Origin: Candidatus Dojkabacteria bacterium
Lineage (GTDB): Bacteria > Patescibacteriota > Dojkabacteria > B142 > WJKM01
Assembly (NCBI GenBank): GCA_014729085.1
Contig: WJKM01000016.1
Span: 1-36,597, forward strand
Length of the DNA: 36,597 nucleotides
Direction of reading: 5' to 3'
Part shown: positions 27,319 through 36,015 of the stretch, one piece after another
Layout: every line of letters begins with the position of its first letter
Numbering within the stretch: the stretch's first letter is position 1
Made by a program: the position numbers and the translations under genes
Notes under the pieces: generated by a model
Told to the model about the DNA's origin: nothing
Seen by the model: the letters and a program-made list of their open reading frames with translations, nothing else
Databases searched by the model: none

Positions 27319-27915
27319 ATGGCAAGGTATACTGGACCAAAAAGAAAATTAGAGCGTAGAGAAAACGCGACATTATTTGGAAGTGATGAGTGGAGAAAAA
27401 GACCATATCCTCCAGGGCAACATGGTGCCAGACGGAGGAGACCTTCAGCTTATGCTGTTCAATTCCGAGAAAAGCAAAAAGTTAAGAGAATGTATGGATT
27501 GTTAGAAAGACAATTTAAGAATTTATATAAAAAGGCTATGAATGCAAAAGGTAATACGGGATTAAATATGTTACAATTGCTTGAATTAAGGCTTGATAAT
27601 ATTGTATATAGACTCGGTTTTGCAAAAACTCGAATGCAGTCTAGACAAATGGTGAACCATGGGCATATACTTGTTAACGGTAAAAAAGTTGATATACCTT
27701 CATATACATGTGAAGTTGAGGATGAGATTCAACTTTCCCCAAAGTTTAGAAAATCTGAGATGTTTAAGATCCTAAATGCAGAAATAAAGGATCCCCAAAT
27801 CCCCAAATGGTTAAATAGATTAAGTTTGGGAGGACAGGTTGTTTCTATGCCGGAAAGAGATAGTATAGATCGTGGTATACAAGAGCAGTTAATTATTGAG
27901 CTTTACTCTCGATAA
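27319..27915 (+). CDS. rpsD: Ribosomal protein uS4, cysteine-free N-terminus
   Basis: 'MARYTGPKRKLERRENATLFG...RPYPPGQHGARRRRPSAYAVQFREKQKVKRMYG'. Confidence 0.97.
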   Translation: MARYTGPKRKLERRENATLFGSDEWRKRPYPPGQHGARRRRPSAYAVQFREKQKVKRMYGLLERQFKNLYKKAMNAKGNTGLNMLQLLELRLDNIVYRLGFAKTRMQSRQMVNHGHILVNGKKVDIPSYTCEVEDEIQLSPKFRKSEMFKILNAEIKDPQIPKWLNRLSLGGQVVSMPERDSIDRGIQEQLIIELYSR

Positions 27916-27948
27916 ACATTTGAATTAATAAATTTTAATACTAATTTT

Positions 27949-28896
27949 ATGTACTCACTGGATAAATTTAAAATAAAAACTGTAGAAGATTCTGATACAT
28001 TAGCAAAATTCGAAATAGGTCCATTACCAAAAGGCTTTGGGCATACTATCGGTAATGCGTTACGAAGAATACTTATGACAACAATATCAGGAAGTGCAAT
28101 TACTTCAGTTAAAATTAAAGGTATTGATCATGAATATTCAACATTAGAGGGTATGCAAGAGGACGTTTTGTCTTTTGTTCTGAACTTGAAAAAAATAGCG
28201 TTGAAAACTCATTCAGATGAACCTATTACACTAAAATTAAAAACAAAAGGAAAATCCAGTAAAGATACAGTTGAAGTTAAAGCCGGAGATTTTGAAAAAC
28301 ATAGTGATGTAGAAATTGCTAATCCAGATCTTGTACTAGCGAAACTAACGAAACAGAATGCAAAATTAGAAGCTGAAGTAACTATTGAAAAAGGTGTTGG
28401 TTATGCTCTTCCAGATGAAGAAAAAAGAGCAGAGATTGGTGTTATCCCAGTTGATTCAATTTTCAGTCCAGTAAAGCATGTGAAATTTGATGTAGTATCG
28501 GTTCGTGTTGGTCAACAGACAGACTTAGATCAAATAGATATGGAGGTACACACAAATGGAGCTTCCACTCCAAGAGATACACTATTGGAATCAACAGAAA
28601 TATTTGATCTAGTAGCAAACCGTTTGGTTGACTTAGCAGGAGGAGATTCGGAAGATAATTCTCTTGAAGTTGAAGAAGAAGAACCTGAAGAAGAAGAGGA
28701 AAAAGTATTATTAGTTTCTGATTTGAATCTTTCAACCAGAACTACAAATGCACTACATAATGCAGATGTACTTGATCTTTATGCTCTAGAAGGTAAATCC
28801 AAGAAAGAGATATTGAGTTTCAAAGGTATGGGGAAAAAATCATTTGAGGAATTGGAACAAGTATTAACAGAAAATAATATAAAAATCAGCTATTAA
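27949..28896 (+). CDS. rpoA: RNA polymerase subunit alpha
   Basis: 'KFEIGPLPKGFGHTIGNALRRILM', alpha-CTD 'LNLSTRTTNALHNADVLDLYAL'. Confidence 0.97.
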   Translation: MYSLDKFKIKTVEDSDTLAKFEIGPLPKGFGHTIGNALRRILMTTISGSAITSVKIKGIDHEYSTLEGMQEDVLSFVLNLKKIALKTHSDEPITLKLKTKGKSSKDTVEVKAGDFEKHSDVEIANPDLVLAKLTKQNAKLEAEVTIEKGVGYALPDEEKRAEIGVIPVDSIFSPVKHVKFDVVSVRVGQQTDLDQIDMEVHTNGASTPRDTLLESTEIFDLVANRLVDLAGGDSEDNSLEVEEEEPEEEEEKVLLVSDLNLSTRTTNALHNADVLDLYALEGKSKKEILSFKGMGKKSFEELEQVLTENNIKISY

Positions 28897-28899
28897 ATT

Positions 28900-29451
28900 A
28901 TGAAACATCAGATTAAGAAAAATAAATTTGCTAGTTCTTTTTCTCAGAAGAAATCAATAGTTAGAAATCTTGCTATAGATTTAATTAATCATAATCATGT
29001 GACCACTACTGTTGGAAGAGCGAAGGCAGTACGACCATTTTTTGAGAGAATGATATCAAAATATAAAAAAGATAAAAATAACACACGATACATACATAAA
29101 AAATTAGGACAAGTTAATTCACAGTTGATTGAGAAAATTGATGAATTATGTTCGAAGAATTTTTCTAAAATTGATTCAGGGTTTGTTAGTATGTATAAGC
29201 TAGGTTTTAGAAAAGGAGATGGAGCTGAGATTGTTAAGTTGATCTTAGAAGGTTATGAACCAGTAGTAAAATCAAAACTTAAAAAAGTTGGCAGAAAACA
29301 AAAGGAAACAGAGGAAAAAAAGGAAAAGAAATCAGGATTCCAGAAATTTAGAGATGTGATAAAGAAAAAGGATACAACAAAATCCAGCCAACGAAAATCG
29401 GTAGATTCAACAGAAGGTGACGCTAAAGCAAGATCACGTTCAGGTATATAA
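28900..29451 (+). CDS. rplQ: Ribosomal protein bL17 with a charged C-terminal extension
   Basis: 'FSQKKSIVRNLAIDLINHNHVTTTVGRAKAVRPFFERMI', 'YKLGFRKGDGAEIVKLILEGYE'. Confidence 0.94.
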   Translation: MKHQIKKNKFASSFSQKKSIVRNLAIDLINHNHVTTTVGRAKAVRPFFERMISKYKKDKNNTRYIHKKLGQVNSQLIEKIDELCSKNFSKIDSGFVSMYKLGFRKGDGAEIVKLILEGYEPVVKSKLKKVGRKQKETEEKKEKKSGFQKFRDVIKKKDTTKSSQRKSVDSTEGDAKARSRSGI

Positions 29452-29474
29452 AATATATTTTTGATTTAAAAAGT

Positions 29475-29909
29475 ATGAAAACAAGAGCTATTAAAGCAAG
29501 CGAAATAAAAGAAGAATGGTATCTTTTAGATGCCAGTGCAAAGCGTCTCGGAAGACTTGCTTCAAAAGCAGCGAGCTTATTATTGGGCAAAGAAAACCCA
29601 ATTAATGATTCCAGTTTAACACCAAAAGTTAAGGTTATTATTATTAACTCAACTAAGGTTGATATACATCCAAGGAAAAAGATTAGAAAGAAGTATTACA
29701 GACATTCAGGTTATGTTGGGAATTTAAAAGAAATTTCTTATAAAAAAATGTCTGAGTCACAGCCAAATAAAATAATTGAGCTGGCAGTAAAGGGAATGGT
29801 TCCTCGAAATAAGCATCATAAAAAAATTATGGGTAATTTGTTTGTATATGAAGATGATCAAACAGATAAACATAAGGCACAAAAGCCCAAAGAAGTAGAA
29901 ATTAAATAA
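29475..29909 (+). CDS. rplM: Ribosomal protein uL13
   Basis: 'WYLLDASAKRLGRLASKAASLLLGKENP...KKYYRHSGYVGNLKEISYKKM...VKGMVPRNKHHKKIMGNLFVYE'. Confidence 0.96.
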   Translation: MKTRAIKASEIKEEWYLLDASAKRLGRLASKAASLLLGKENPINDSSLTPKVKVIIINSTKVDIHPRKKIRKKYYRHSGYVGNLKEISYKKMSESQPNKIIELAVKGMVPRNKHHKKIMGNLFVYEDDQTDKHKAQKPKEVEIK

Positions 29910-29925
29910 TCATTTAAACAATATT

Positions 29926-30336
29926 ATGGCAAAGAACAATACTAAAAAAGAAAAATATTATTATGCCCTTGGCAGAAGAAAAACAGCAGTTGCAACTATA
30001 CGTCTTTATGAAGGTAAAGGAGAGGATACAATTAACGAAAAACCTATAAAATCTATTTACACTTCTAAAACCGAAATTTCTGATCTTTATAAACCTTTTA
30101 GAGTTACTGACACAAAAGGCGAATTCCACTTTACAGCAAAAACTAGTGGAGGCGGAAAGCAGGGGCAACTGGGAGCTATGATATTAGGCATAGCAAGAGC
30201 TTTGGTTGAATATGCACCTGAGTTCAAGTCAAAATTAAAGGAAAAGGATTTATTGACTAGGGATCCAAGAATGGTTGAAAGAAAGAAAGCAGGTCTTAGA
30301 AAAGCTCGAAAGGCTCCTCAATACTCAAAGAGATAG
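29926..30336 (+). CDS. rpsI: Ribosomal protein uS9
   Basis: 'YYYALGRRKTAVATIRLYEGKG...GGGKQGQLGAMILGIARAL...RKAGLRKARKAPQYSKR'-like C-terminus. Confidence 0.97.
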   Translation: MAKNNTKKEKYYYALGRRKTAVATIRLYEGKGEDTINEKPIKSIYTSKTEISDLYKPFRVTDTKGEFHFTAKTSGGGKQGQLGAMILGIARALVEYAPEFKSKLKEKDLLTRDPRMVERKKAGLRKARKAPQYSKR

Positions 30337-30424
30337 AGCAAATTCTCATTTATAAGTATAAATAGAAAACGATTATTCCTTATGAAATAATAATTACCCC
30401 CTTAATCTTTCTCTTATTTGTCTT

Positions 30425-30430
30425 TATAAT
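30425..30430 (+). promoter_or_regulatory. Putative -10 (TATAAT) upstream of the PEGA-like gene
   Basis: Consensus hexamer in the 131-bp rpsI-30468 gap; weak TTAATC at -35 spacing. Confidence 0.35.
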
Positions 30431-30467
30431 ATAAATGCGTATTTAAATCTAAATATGTAATTTAAAG

Positions 30468-31184
30468 GTGGCAAAAAAAATTATTTATACAACCCTAATA
30501 ATACTCTTTCTGATATCTTTGGCCTTATGGTCACCTTGGGAAGAGTATGATATTTCATTTGCTAGAATATTTGGAGTTAAGGAAATTGAACATCTTTCCG
30601 GTCTGGAACTCTTTTCTTTAAAAGGAGAGCTAGAATTATATTTAGATGATGAGTATAAAGGTAGTATAACCCCAGAAGGTGGTAGTTTTGTATTAGATGA
30701 TATAGAAAAAGGTAATCATATACTTAGAATATCTAGAAAGTCCGATAATCCAAATGAATACTTTGAAGTAGTTAAATCAGTCAACTTTGTTGAGAATCTT
30801 AAAGTAGTTCTTGCCTATGAACTTGGGCCTTCGGAAGAATTTTCACAAGGGCATATATTCTACGCCAGAAAAAATAGTATTGCAAATCCTGATTCTACAA
30901 CAGCTATGCTGAATATTAATTGTCAAGGGTGTGAAGAAGCCAATGTATTTTTAGATGAGATTGAAATTGGTAAAACTCCAGTAGAAGGATATCAACTTGA
31001 TTTAGGTAAGGTACATAATCTTAAGTTGGAAAAACAGAATTATGAAGATTTAGAGTTTACAATTTTACCCGATTCGCAGGAGGATAGAGATAAGTTGAAA
31101 GGTATTGAGTTATTTATCGATGTAAATCTATTCTTAATTCCAATAGAAATAGAACAAGAAACTGTTATAAATAATACAGAATAA
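30468..31184 (+). CDS. PEGA-domain-like secreted or membrane-anchored protein
   Basis: N-terminal TM; 'GELELYLDDEYKGSITPEGGSFVLDDIEKGNHILRISRK' and 'ANVFLDEIEIGKTPVEGYQLDLGKVHNLKLEKQNY' resemble two PEGA repeats. Confidence 0.65.
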   Translation: MAKKIIYTTLIILFLISLALWSPWEEYDISFARIFGVKEIEHLSGLELFSLKGELELYLDDEYKGSITPEGGSFVLDDIEKGNHILRISRKSDNPNEYFEVVKSVNFVENLKVVLAYELGPSEEFSQGHIFYARKNSIANPDSTTAMLNINCQGCEEANVFLDEIEIGKTPVEGYQLDLGKVHNLKLEKQNYEDLEFTILPDSQEDRDKLKGIELFIDVNLFLIPIEIEQETVINNTE

Positions 31185-31186
31185 AA

Positions 31187-34100
31187 ATGTTAGTAAACGA
31201 TTTAAAACAAACAATAAAGTATCCAACTTCTCTAATCGTCCGCGGCGCTGATGTGATCGGTATTGAATTAGCTAAATCATTGCTGGACCAGGGAGGTTAT
31301 GTGATTATAGTAGATTTTCCTAGTGACTATACAAAGCAAATGATAAGTGAATTAAGTGATTATAGTTTATTCACTTTTATTGATTTTTCGAAACTGCCTT
31401 TACTGGAAGATTCTCTAAGAAGATTAGATTATGTCTTTTATTTGAATCATAAAATTGAAAATCTGGAGGAGGAAATTTCGTCTCAGGAGTTTTTAGAATT
31501 TTCTAAATTTTTGGATCTTGTTTTAGGATTGGCAAAGAACTTTGAAGCTAAGTTTTTGGCCACAACCTCGATTAAGGCCCATCAATATATGTTTGCAAAA
31601 AGTGATTATGAAGTGAATTTGGATTCGAAAACCGAAATTCACAAAGTTTATACAGAAACAGAGATACAAAGATATATAGAAAGTTTAACTCTGGAATATA
31701 TTCAAAAATCTACATTGGATGCGCGTATAATTAGACTTGGTGAAATTATAGGAAAAGATATTGAATACAATCCTGATTCCACTGTGGGTAGAATAATTAA
31801 GGATGGGTTGGTTGAAGATGAAATTACAATATACGGGGATGGTCTCCAATCTGAATACTATGTTCATATTCAAGATGCAGTATATGGAATAATAAAAGCT
31901 CAATTTACCAAAAATACAAGAGGGGAGATTTTTTCGTTGTGTTATGAATTTGAGATAACATCCCTAAGTATTGCTTATAAAATAAATGAATTTATCGATC
32001 CTCCAAAAGAAATCGTTTTTTCATCTGAGGAAGAGTCAGAAGATATCCCCTTAAGGCTTTATACTCCAGCGCCAAATCTTATGAGAATTGGTTGGAAACC
32101 AAGAGTAAAATTTTCACGGGCATTAAAACAGACATTTGAATATGTCCAAAAACTTCTTGAGTTTAAGGAAGAGATGATAGAAGAGCAATTTGAACAAAGA
32201 ATCACCGAAAAGCATAAAAAAAAGAAAAAACAAACTGGTTTAAAAGACTTTCTGAGGAATATATTCTTTGTCCCATCTGAAAGCGAAGCAAATGATTCTG
32301 AATTCGATGATGAACAGGGAGCTTTAAGTAGATTGATTGCTGAACGTAAAGTACAAGAGAATGGACGTAAAGGAAGCATTTTATTAGCTACTCAAGAATT
32401 ACGAAAACAAAATAAACGGCAGTTTAAGAAAAAAAGATCAATAACTTTTAAAATTTCAAATTTTATCACAAGGAAATTCGATAATTTCACCAAGAAGTTT
32501 GATTTACTAAGATATATTACAATCAAACAATTTATTTTTCTTCTGGGAATGTTTGTGGGAGTTGTTTTTATCTATATAAATGTATTTGCACCTGTAATTT
32601 CATTTGGAAGACATATGTTTGTTGCTTATATGATTGCTGAAGATATTGAAGAAAATATCAAGATTGGTGATTATGTAGAAATCCAAACTTATTTTGAAAA
32701 TCTATCAGCTGAAATAACGGCGGGAAATCAAAAAATTTTAAGTTTCAGAAAAGTATTAAAAAACTGGAATTTATATGCAGAGTTTTTGGAGAACTACAAC
32801 GCGTTGTATCAGGGTGTTAAGTTACTAGATGAAGGAATAAGTGATAGTTATTATGGAACCGAGAATACTGTAAAATATGTTGAATCTTTTGATCCTCAAA
32901 TTGTATATAAACCTAGCGGTACTTCTCTCTTAAATGTAAAGAACAGTGAAAATTATTCAGAATTAATTTCTAATATCAAATCAAAATCCCAGATAGTTGG
33001 AGGCGGTATAGAAAAGATTAATAAGGGGATACAGGAACTCGAGGAACTCAACATGTCTCCTGTAAATGAAAATTTAGGGAACAAATATCAAAAATTTTTA
33101 AGTAATATTAAAACAATAAGGGATAAATATGAACTATATTATAAAATTAGCAGAATTATCCCAGAATTAGTAGGGACAAACCAATCAAGGACATACGCAT
33201 TTATCTTAGTCGATACATCTTATTATTTGCCAGCTGGCGGTACTCCTACATCTTTGGTTTTGATTACTTTTAAAGATGGCGGTATTCAAGAAATAAGTAC
33301 TCAGGTATTAACTGAACAGTCGTTTGATCTAAGTAACACCGACCCCATTTTAATTGAAGAAATAAATCTGGTTTCCTCATCTTTGATAGATACATCAAGT
33401 TTGGATTTTAATAAGTTGTTTTATTTACAGCAAGGAGATCTTTATCTTGATGAGATATCAAGACTTATTTATGAACAGAAGGGAAAAACATTAAATGGTA
33501 TTTTTATTTTTGATTCATCTTTTCTTCAGGAATTGATGAAAATTGTAGGGACATTAGAGATAAAAAATATCACTTTTGATGAAACTAATTTGATTGTCAA
33601 CATGGATTTGCTGATGCAAAACACTTTATCTAAAAAAGAAGTGTTGAATGATATTACCGCTTTATCTACGCAGGCGGTACTAAATGATTTGGATACCAAT
33701 ATAGGTCAATTTTCAAATATTTTTCAAAATGCTCAAAATAATAAGGATGTTATATATAAATTTTACAATACCGATTTGACAACCACATATGAGAGTTCTG
33801 ACAATTTAGCAAGTGTATCTCAGGATTTTATTAATATCATTGCGGTGGCAGATTTAGATAATTATCAGGGGCTTGAGATTCCATCCATTAGATCAGAGGT
33901 TGATGTTTATATCAAAGATGATTTATCAAGTCGTAAAACAGTTACTGTTTATTTAAATGATTTAAGGAATCTCGATACATTATCTATTTGTTTACCAAAT
34001 GGGGTAACAAATTTCAGTTTCCGTGAGGAAGATAGAGCTAATATTTCTGAGAGTTTTGGCCAACTGAAAACATGTATTAAATTTATTGATTTTGAAAGTG

Positions 34101-34327
34101 AGAAGGTAAGCTTTAGTTATGATTCGCCTTACATAGAAAATTCGGATTATGATTATTCTTTGGGTTTGAGAAAACAGCCTGGCCTAGCAATGCAATATGA
34201 ATTAGTTATAAGAAGCGAAGAAGGGAAAATTGGGGATTATACTGAGGGAGGATTTGTAAATAAGAATCAAGTAAGTTATTCTGATACTTTGAAAACCGAC
34301 AAAATATTTACTGTTGAGATTGAATAG
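31187..34327 (+). CDS. Fusion: N-terminal extended-SDR/epimerase-like domain, central TM, C-terminal DUF4012-like domain
   Basis: 'LIVRGADVIGIELAKSLLDQGGYVIIVD' Rossmann-like; 'ARIIRLGEIIG', 'YVHIQDAVYGIIKA'; TM 'FIFLLGMFVGVVFIYINVFAPVISF'; DUF4012-like 'RTYAFILVDTSYYLPAGGTPTSLVLITFKDGGI'. Confidence 0.7.
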   Translation: MLVNDLKQTIKYPTSLIVRGADVIGIELAKSLLDQGGYVIIVDFPSDYTKQMISELSDYSLFTFIDFSKLPLLEDSLRRLDYVFYLNHKIENLEEEISSQEFLEFSKFLDLVLGLAKNFEAKFLATTSIKAHQYMFAKSDYEVNLDSKTEIHKVYTETEIQRYIESLTLEYIQKSTLDARIIRLGEIIGKDIEYNPDSTVGRIIKDGLVEDEITIYGDGLQSEYYVHIQDAVYGIIKAQFTKNTRGEIFSLCYEFEITSLSIAYKINEFIDPPKEIVFSSEEESEDIPLRLYTPAPNLMRIGWKPRVKFSRALKQTFEYVQKLLEFKEEMIEEQFEQRITEKHKKKKKQTGLKDFLRNIFFVPSESEANDSEFDDEQGALSRLIAERKVQENGRKGSILLATQELRKQNKRQFKKKRSITFKISNFITRKFDNFTKKFDLLRYITIKQFIFLLGMFVGVVFIYINVFAPVISFGRHMFVAYMIAEDIEENIKIGDYVEIQTYFENLSAEITAGNQKILSFRKVLKNWNLYAEFLENYNALYQGVKLLDEGISDSYYGTENTVKYVESFDPQIVYKPSGTSLLNVKNSENYSELISNIKSKSQIVGGGIEKINKGIQELEELNMSPVNENLGNKYQKFLSNIKTIRDKYELYYKISRIIPELVGTNQSRTYAFILVDTSYYLPAGGTPTSLVLITFKDGGIQEISTQVLTEQSFDLSNTDPILIEEINLVSSSLIDTSSLDFNKLFYLQQGDLYLDEISRLIYEQKGKTLNGIFIFDSSFLQELMKIVGTLEIKNITFDETNLIVNMDLLMQNTLSKKEVLNDITALSTQAVLNDLDTNIGQFSNIFQNAQNNKDVIYKFYNTDLTTTYESSDNLASVSQDFINIIAVADLDNYQGLEIPSIRSEVDVYIKDDLSSRKTVTVYLNDLRNLDTLSICLPNGVTNFSFREEDRANISESFGQLKTCIKFIDFESEKVSFSYDSPYIENSDYDYSLGLRKQPGLAMQYELVIRSEEGKIGDYTEGGFVNKNQVSYSDTLKTDKIFTVEIE

Positions 34328-34381
34328 ATTTTAATATCGGATATTTTGTATAAGTTATTTTATTTTGGTTATTATATTATT

Positions 34382-34855
34382 ATGGACAAAGATAATCTTA
34401 CATTAACAAAAGAAGGATACCAAAAAATAGTTGAAGAGCTGGAAGAGAGAAGGAACGTAACACGGAAAAAAATTGCCGATGATATAGAAACTGCAAGGGA
34501 GCAAGGAGATTTATCTGAAAATGCAGCTTATCACTCTGCCTTGAAGGCAAAGGAATTTAATGAGAAAAGAATTAATGAATTAGAATTTATCGCTAAGCGT
34601 GCTGAAATTACTAAGGGAAATCCAAGGAATAAAAAAATTGAATTGGGGGAGGAATTTATGCTCAGAGAGTTGCAATCGAAAAAGGAAAAGAAGTATCAAT
34701 TAGTTGGCGGTAATGAAGCTGATACAGATCAAGGAAAGATTTCAATTAATTCACCAATAGGTCGTGAAGTCAGAGGAAAAAAATATGGTGATAAAATCAA
34801 AGTCTCATTTCCAGGTGGAGAGAAAGAGTTTGAGATAACAAAGCCAAAAAAATAA
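34382..34855 (+). CDS. greA: Transcription elongation factor GreA
   Basis: 'LTKEGYQKIVEELEERRNVTRKKIADDIETAREQGDLSENAAYHSALKAKEFNEKRI', 'SPIGREVRGKKYGDKIKVSFPGGEKEFEI'. ATG 34382 preferred over the track start 34346. Confidence 0.95.
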   Translation: MDKDNLTLTKEGYQKIVEELEERRNVTRKKIADDIETAREQGDLSENAAYHSALKAKEFNEKRINELEFIAKRAEITKGNPRNKKIELGEEFMLRELQSKKEKKYQLVGGNEADTDQGKISINSPIGREVRGKKYGDKIKVSFPGGEKEFEITKPKK

Positions 34856-34872
34856 TTTGAGAGAAGGATACT

Positions 34873-35826
34873 ATGGAGCAACATCCAATTCCTAAAAATT
34901 TAATGGACGTAGAGTTTAAACTTTTTGGGAGTATGACATTGAAGGAATTTGGAAGCTTGGCATCTTGTTTTGTTTTCGCTTTGTTTATATATCTACTAAA
35001 GTTGCCCAAGATAATAGCTTGGCCATTAATCGGCGCATTAGTAGTTTTAGGTATTGGACTTGCTTTTATTAAGGTAAACGGACAGACTTTTGGAAAATGG
35101 TTGACAAATTTTATTCTGGCTTTGTTTTCCCCTAAACAACGAGTTTGGAAAAAGCAGCCGTCAATTCCCAAGTCTTTTGTACAGTCTTTTAATGTTCCAA
35201 AACGTATAGATAAGAAGAAAAGTAGATCAAGGAATGTTAAGGATGAAATTATTTTTGGAACAAGAGAAGATCAGCACAATAAAGCTCTTAGTAAATATGA
35301 AAAAAGAATTTTTAGTAATATAAATAGATATATTGGGAATGATTCAATGATGAGTAATTTTAACAATAATGTTGATACAACTAGGACAGAAGTAGATAAT
35401 CGCCTGAAGAAACAAAACATAAGTACTCAGGAGGATGGTGCTGGAGATAAAATAAAAAATAAAGTAAAAGTAGAAAGTAATAAACAGAATTCTGCAAATC
35501 AAACTGGATCAAAGAAACAAAAAGAAGACCAGGGTAATCAGCAGACTGATAACAAACAAGGGGCCTTAAATTTGATTGGTGGGAAAGTACTTGATAAAAA
35601 TGGTCAGGTTTGTACTGATTGTGAAATTATCATACAAGATGGTAAGTACGATCCGGTACGTAGAATACGTATAAATCCTAATGGTATGTTTTCTATTCAA
35701 AATGGCTTACCAGATGGCGTATATCATGTTAAAGTAGTAAGTGATAATCCCGATGTAAGATTCAAGATGGTAGATATTGAAGTATCTGGAGGAGAGAATA
35801 AAATTGTTACAATAAAAGCAGAATAA
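34873..35826 (+). CDS. PrgI-family protein with a C-terminal carboxypeptidase-regulatory/CNA-B-like domain
   Basis: 'QHPIPKNLMDVEFKLFGSMTLKEFGSL' plus two TM segments; C-terminus 'LIGGKVLDKNGQVCTDCEIIIQDG...PNGMFSIQNGLPDGVYHVKVVS'; upstream GAGAAGG is SD-like. Confidence 0.75.
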   Translation: MEQHPIPKNLMDVEFKLFGSMTLKEFGSLASCFVFALFIYLLKLPKIIAWPLIGALVVLGIGLAFIKVNGQTFGKWLTNFILALFSPKQRVWKKQPSIPKSFVQSFNVPKRIDKKKSRSRNVKDEIIFGTREDQHNKALSKYEKRIFSNINRYIGNDSMMSNFNNNVDTTRTEVDNRLKKQNISTQEDGAGDKIKNKVKVESNKQNSANQTGSKKQKEDQGNQQTDNKQGALNLIGGKVLDKNGQVCTDCEIIIQDGKYDPVRRIRINPNGMFSIQNGLPDGVYHVKVVSDNPDVRFKMVDIEVSGGENKIVTIKAE

Positions 35827-36015
35827 TCCCCTCCTTTGATGGGAGAGAAAGCAAAGAATTGACACTCCTCTGACTTTGTTCTGGGTTAGTGGTGTAGAAG
35901 TTAAATAAAAAAGGATTATTTTATCTTGATAGTTTATGAGCTAGCGAACAATCCTATTTTACTTCGCAGCATTCTGCGGAGATGATATATTTTATTAATT
36001 TTTTAATTTTGGAAA

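Noticed and set aside
28463-28735. Minus-strand 90-aa ORF inside rpoA
   Set aside because: Leu-rich antisense of the acidic Glu-rich linker in RpoA; chance ORF.
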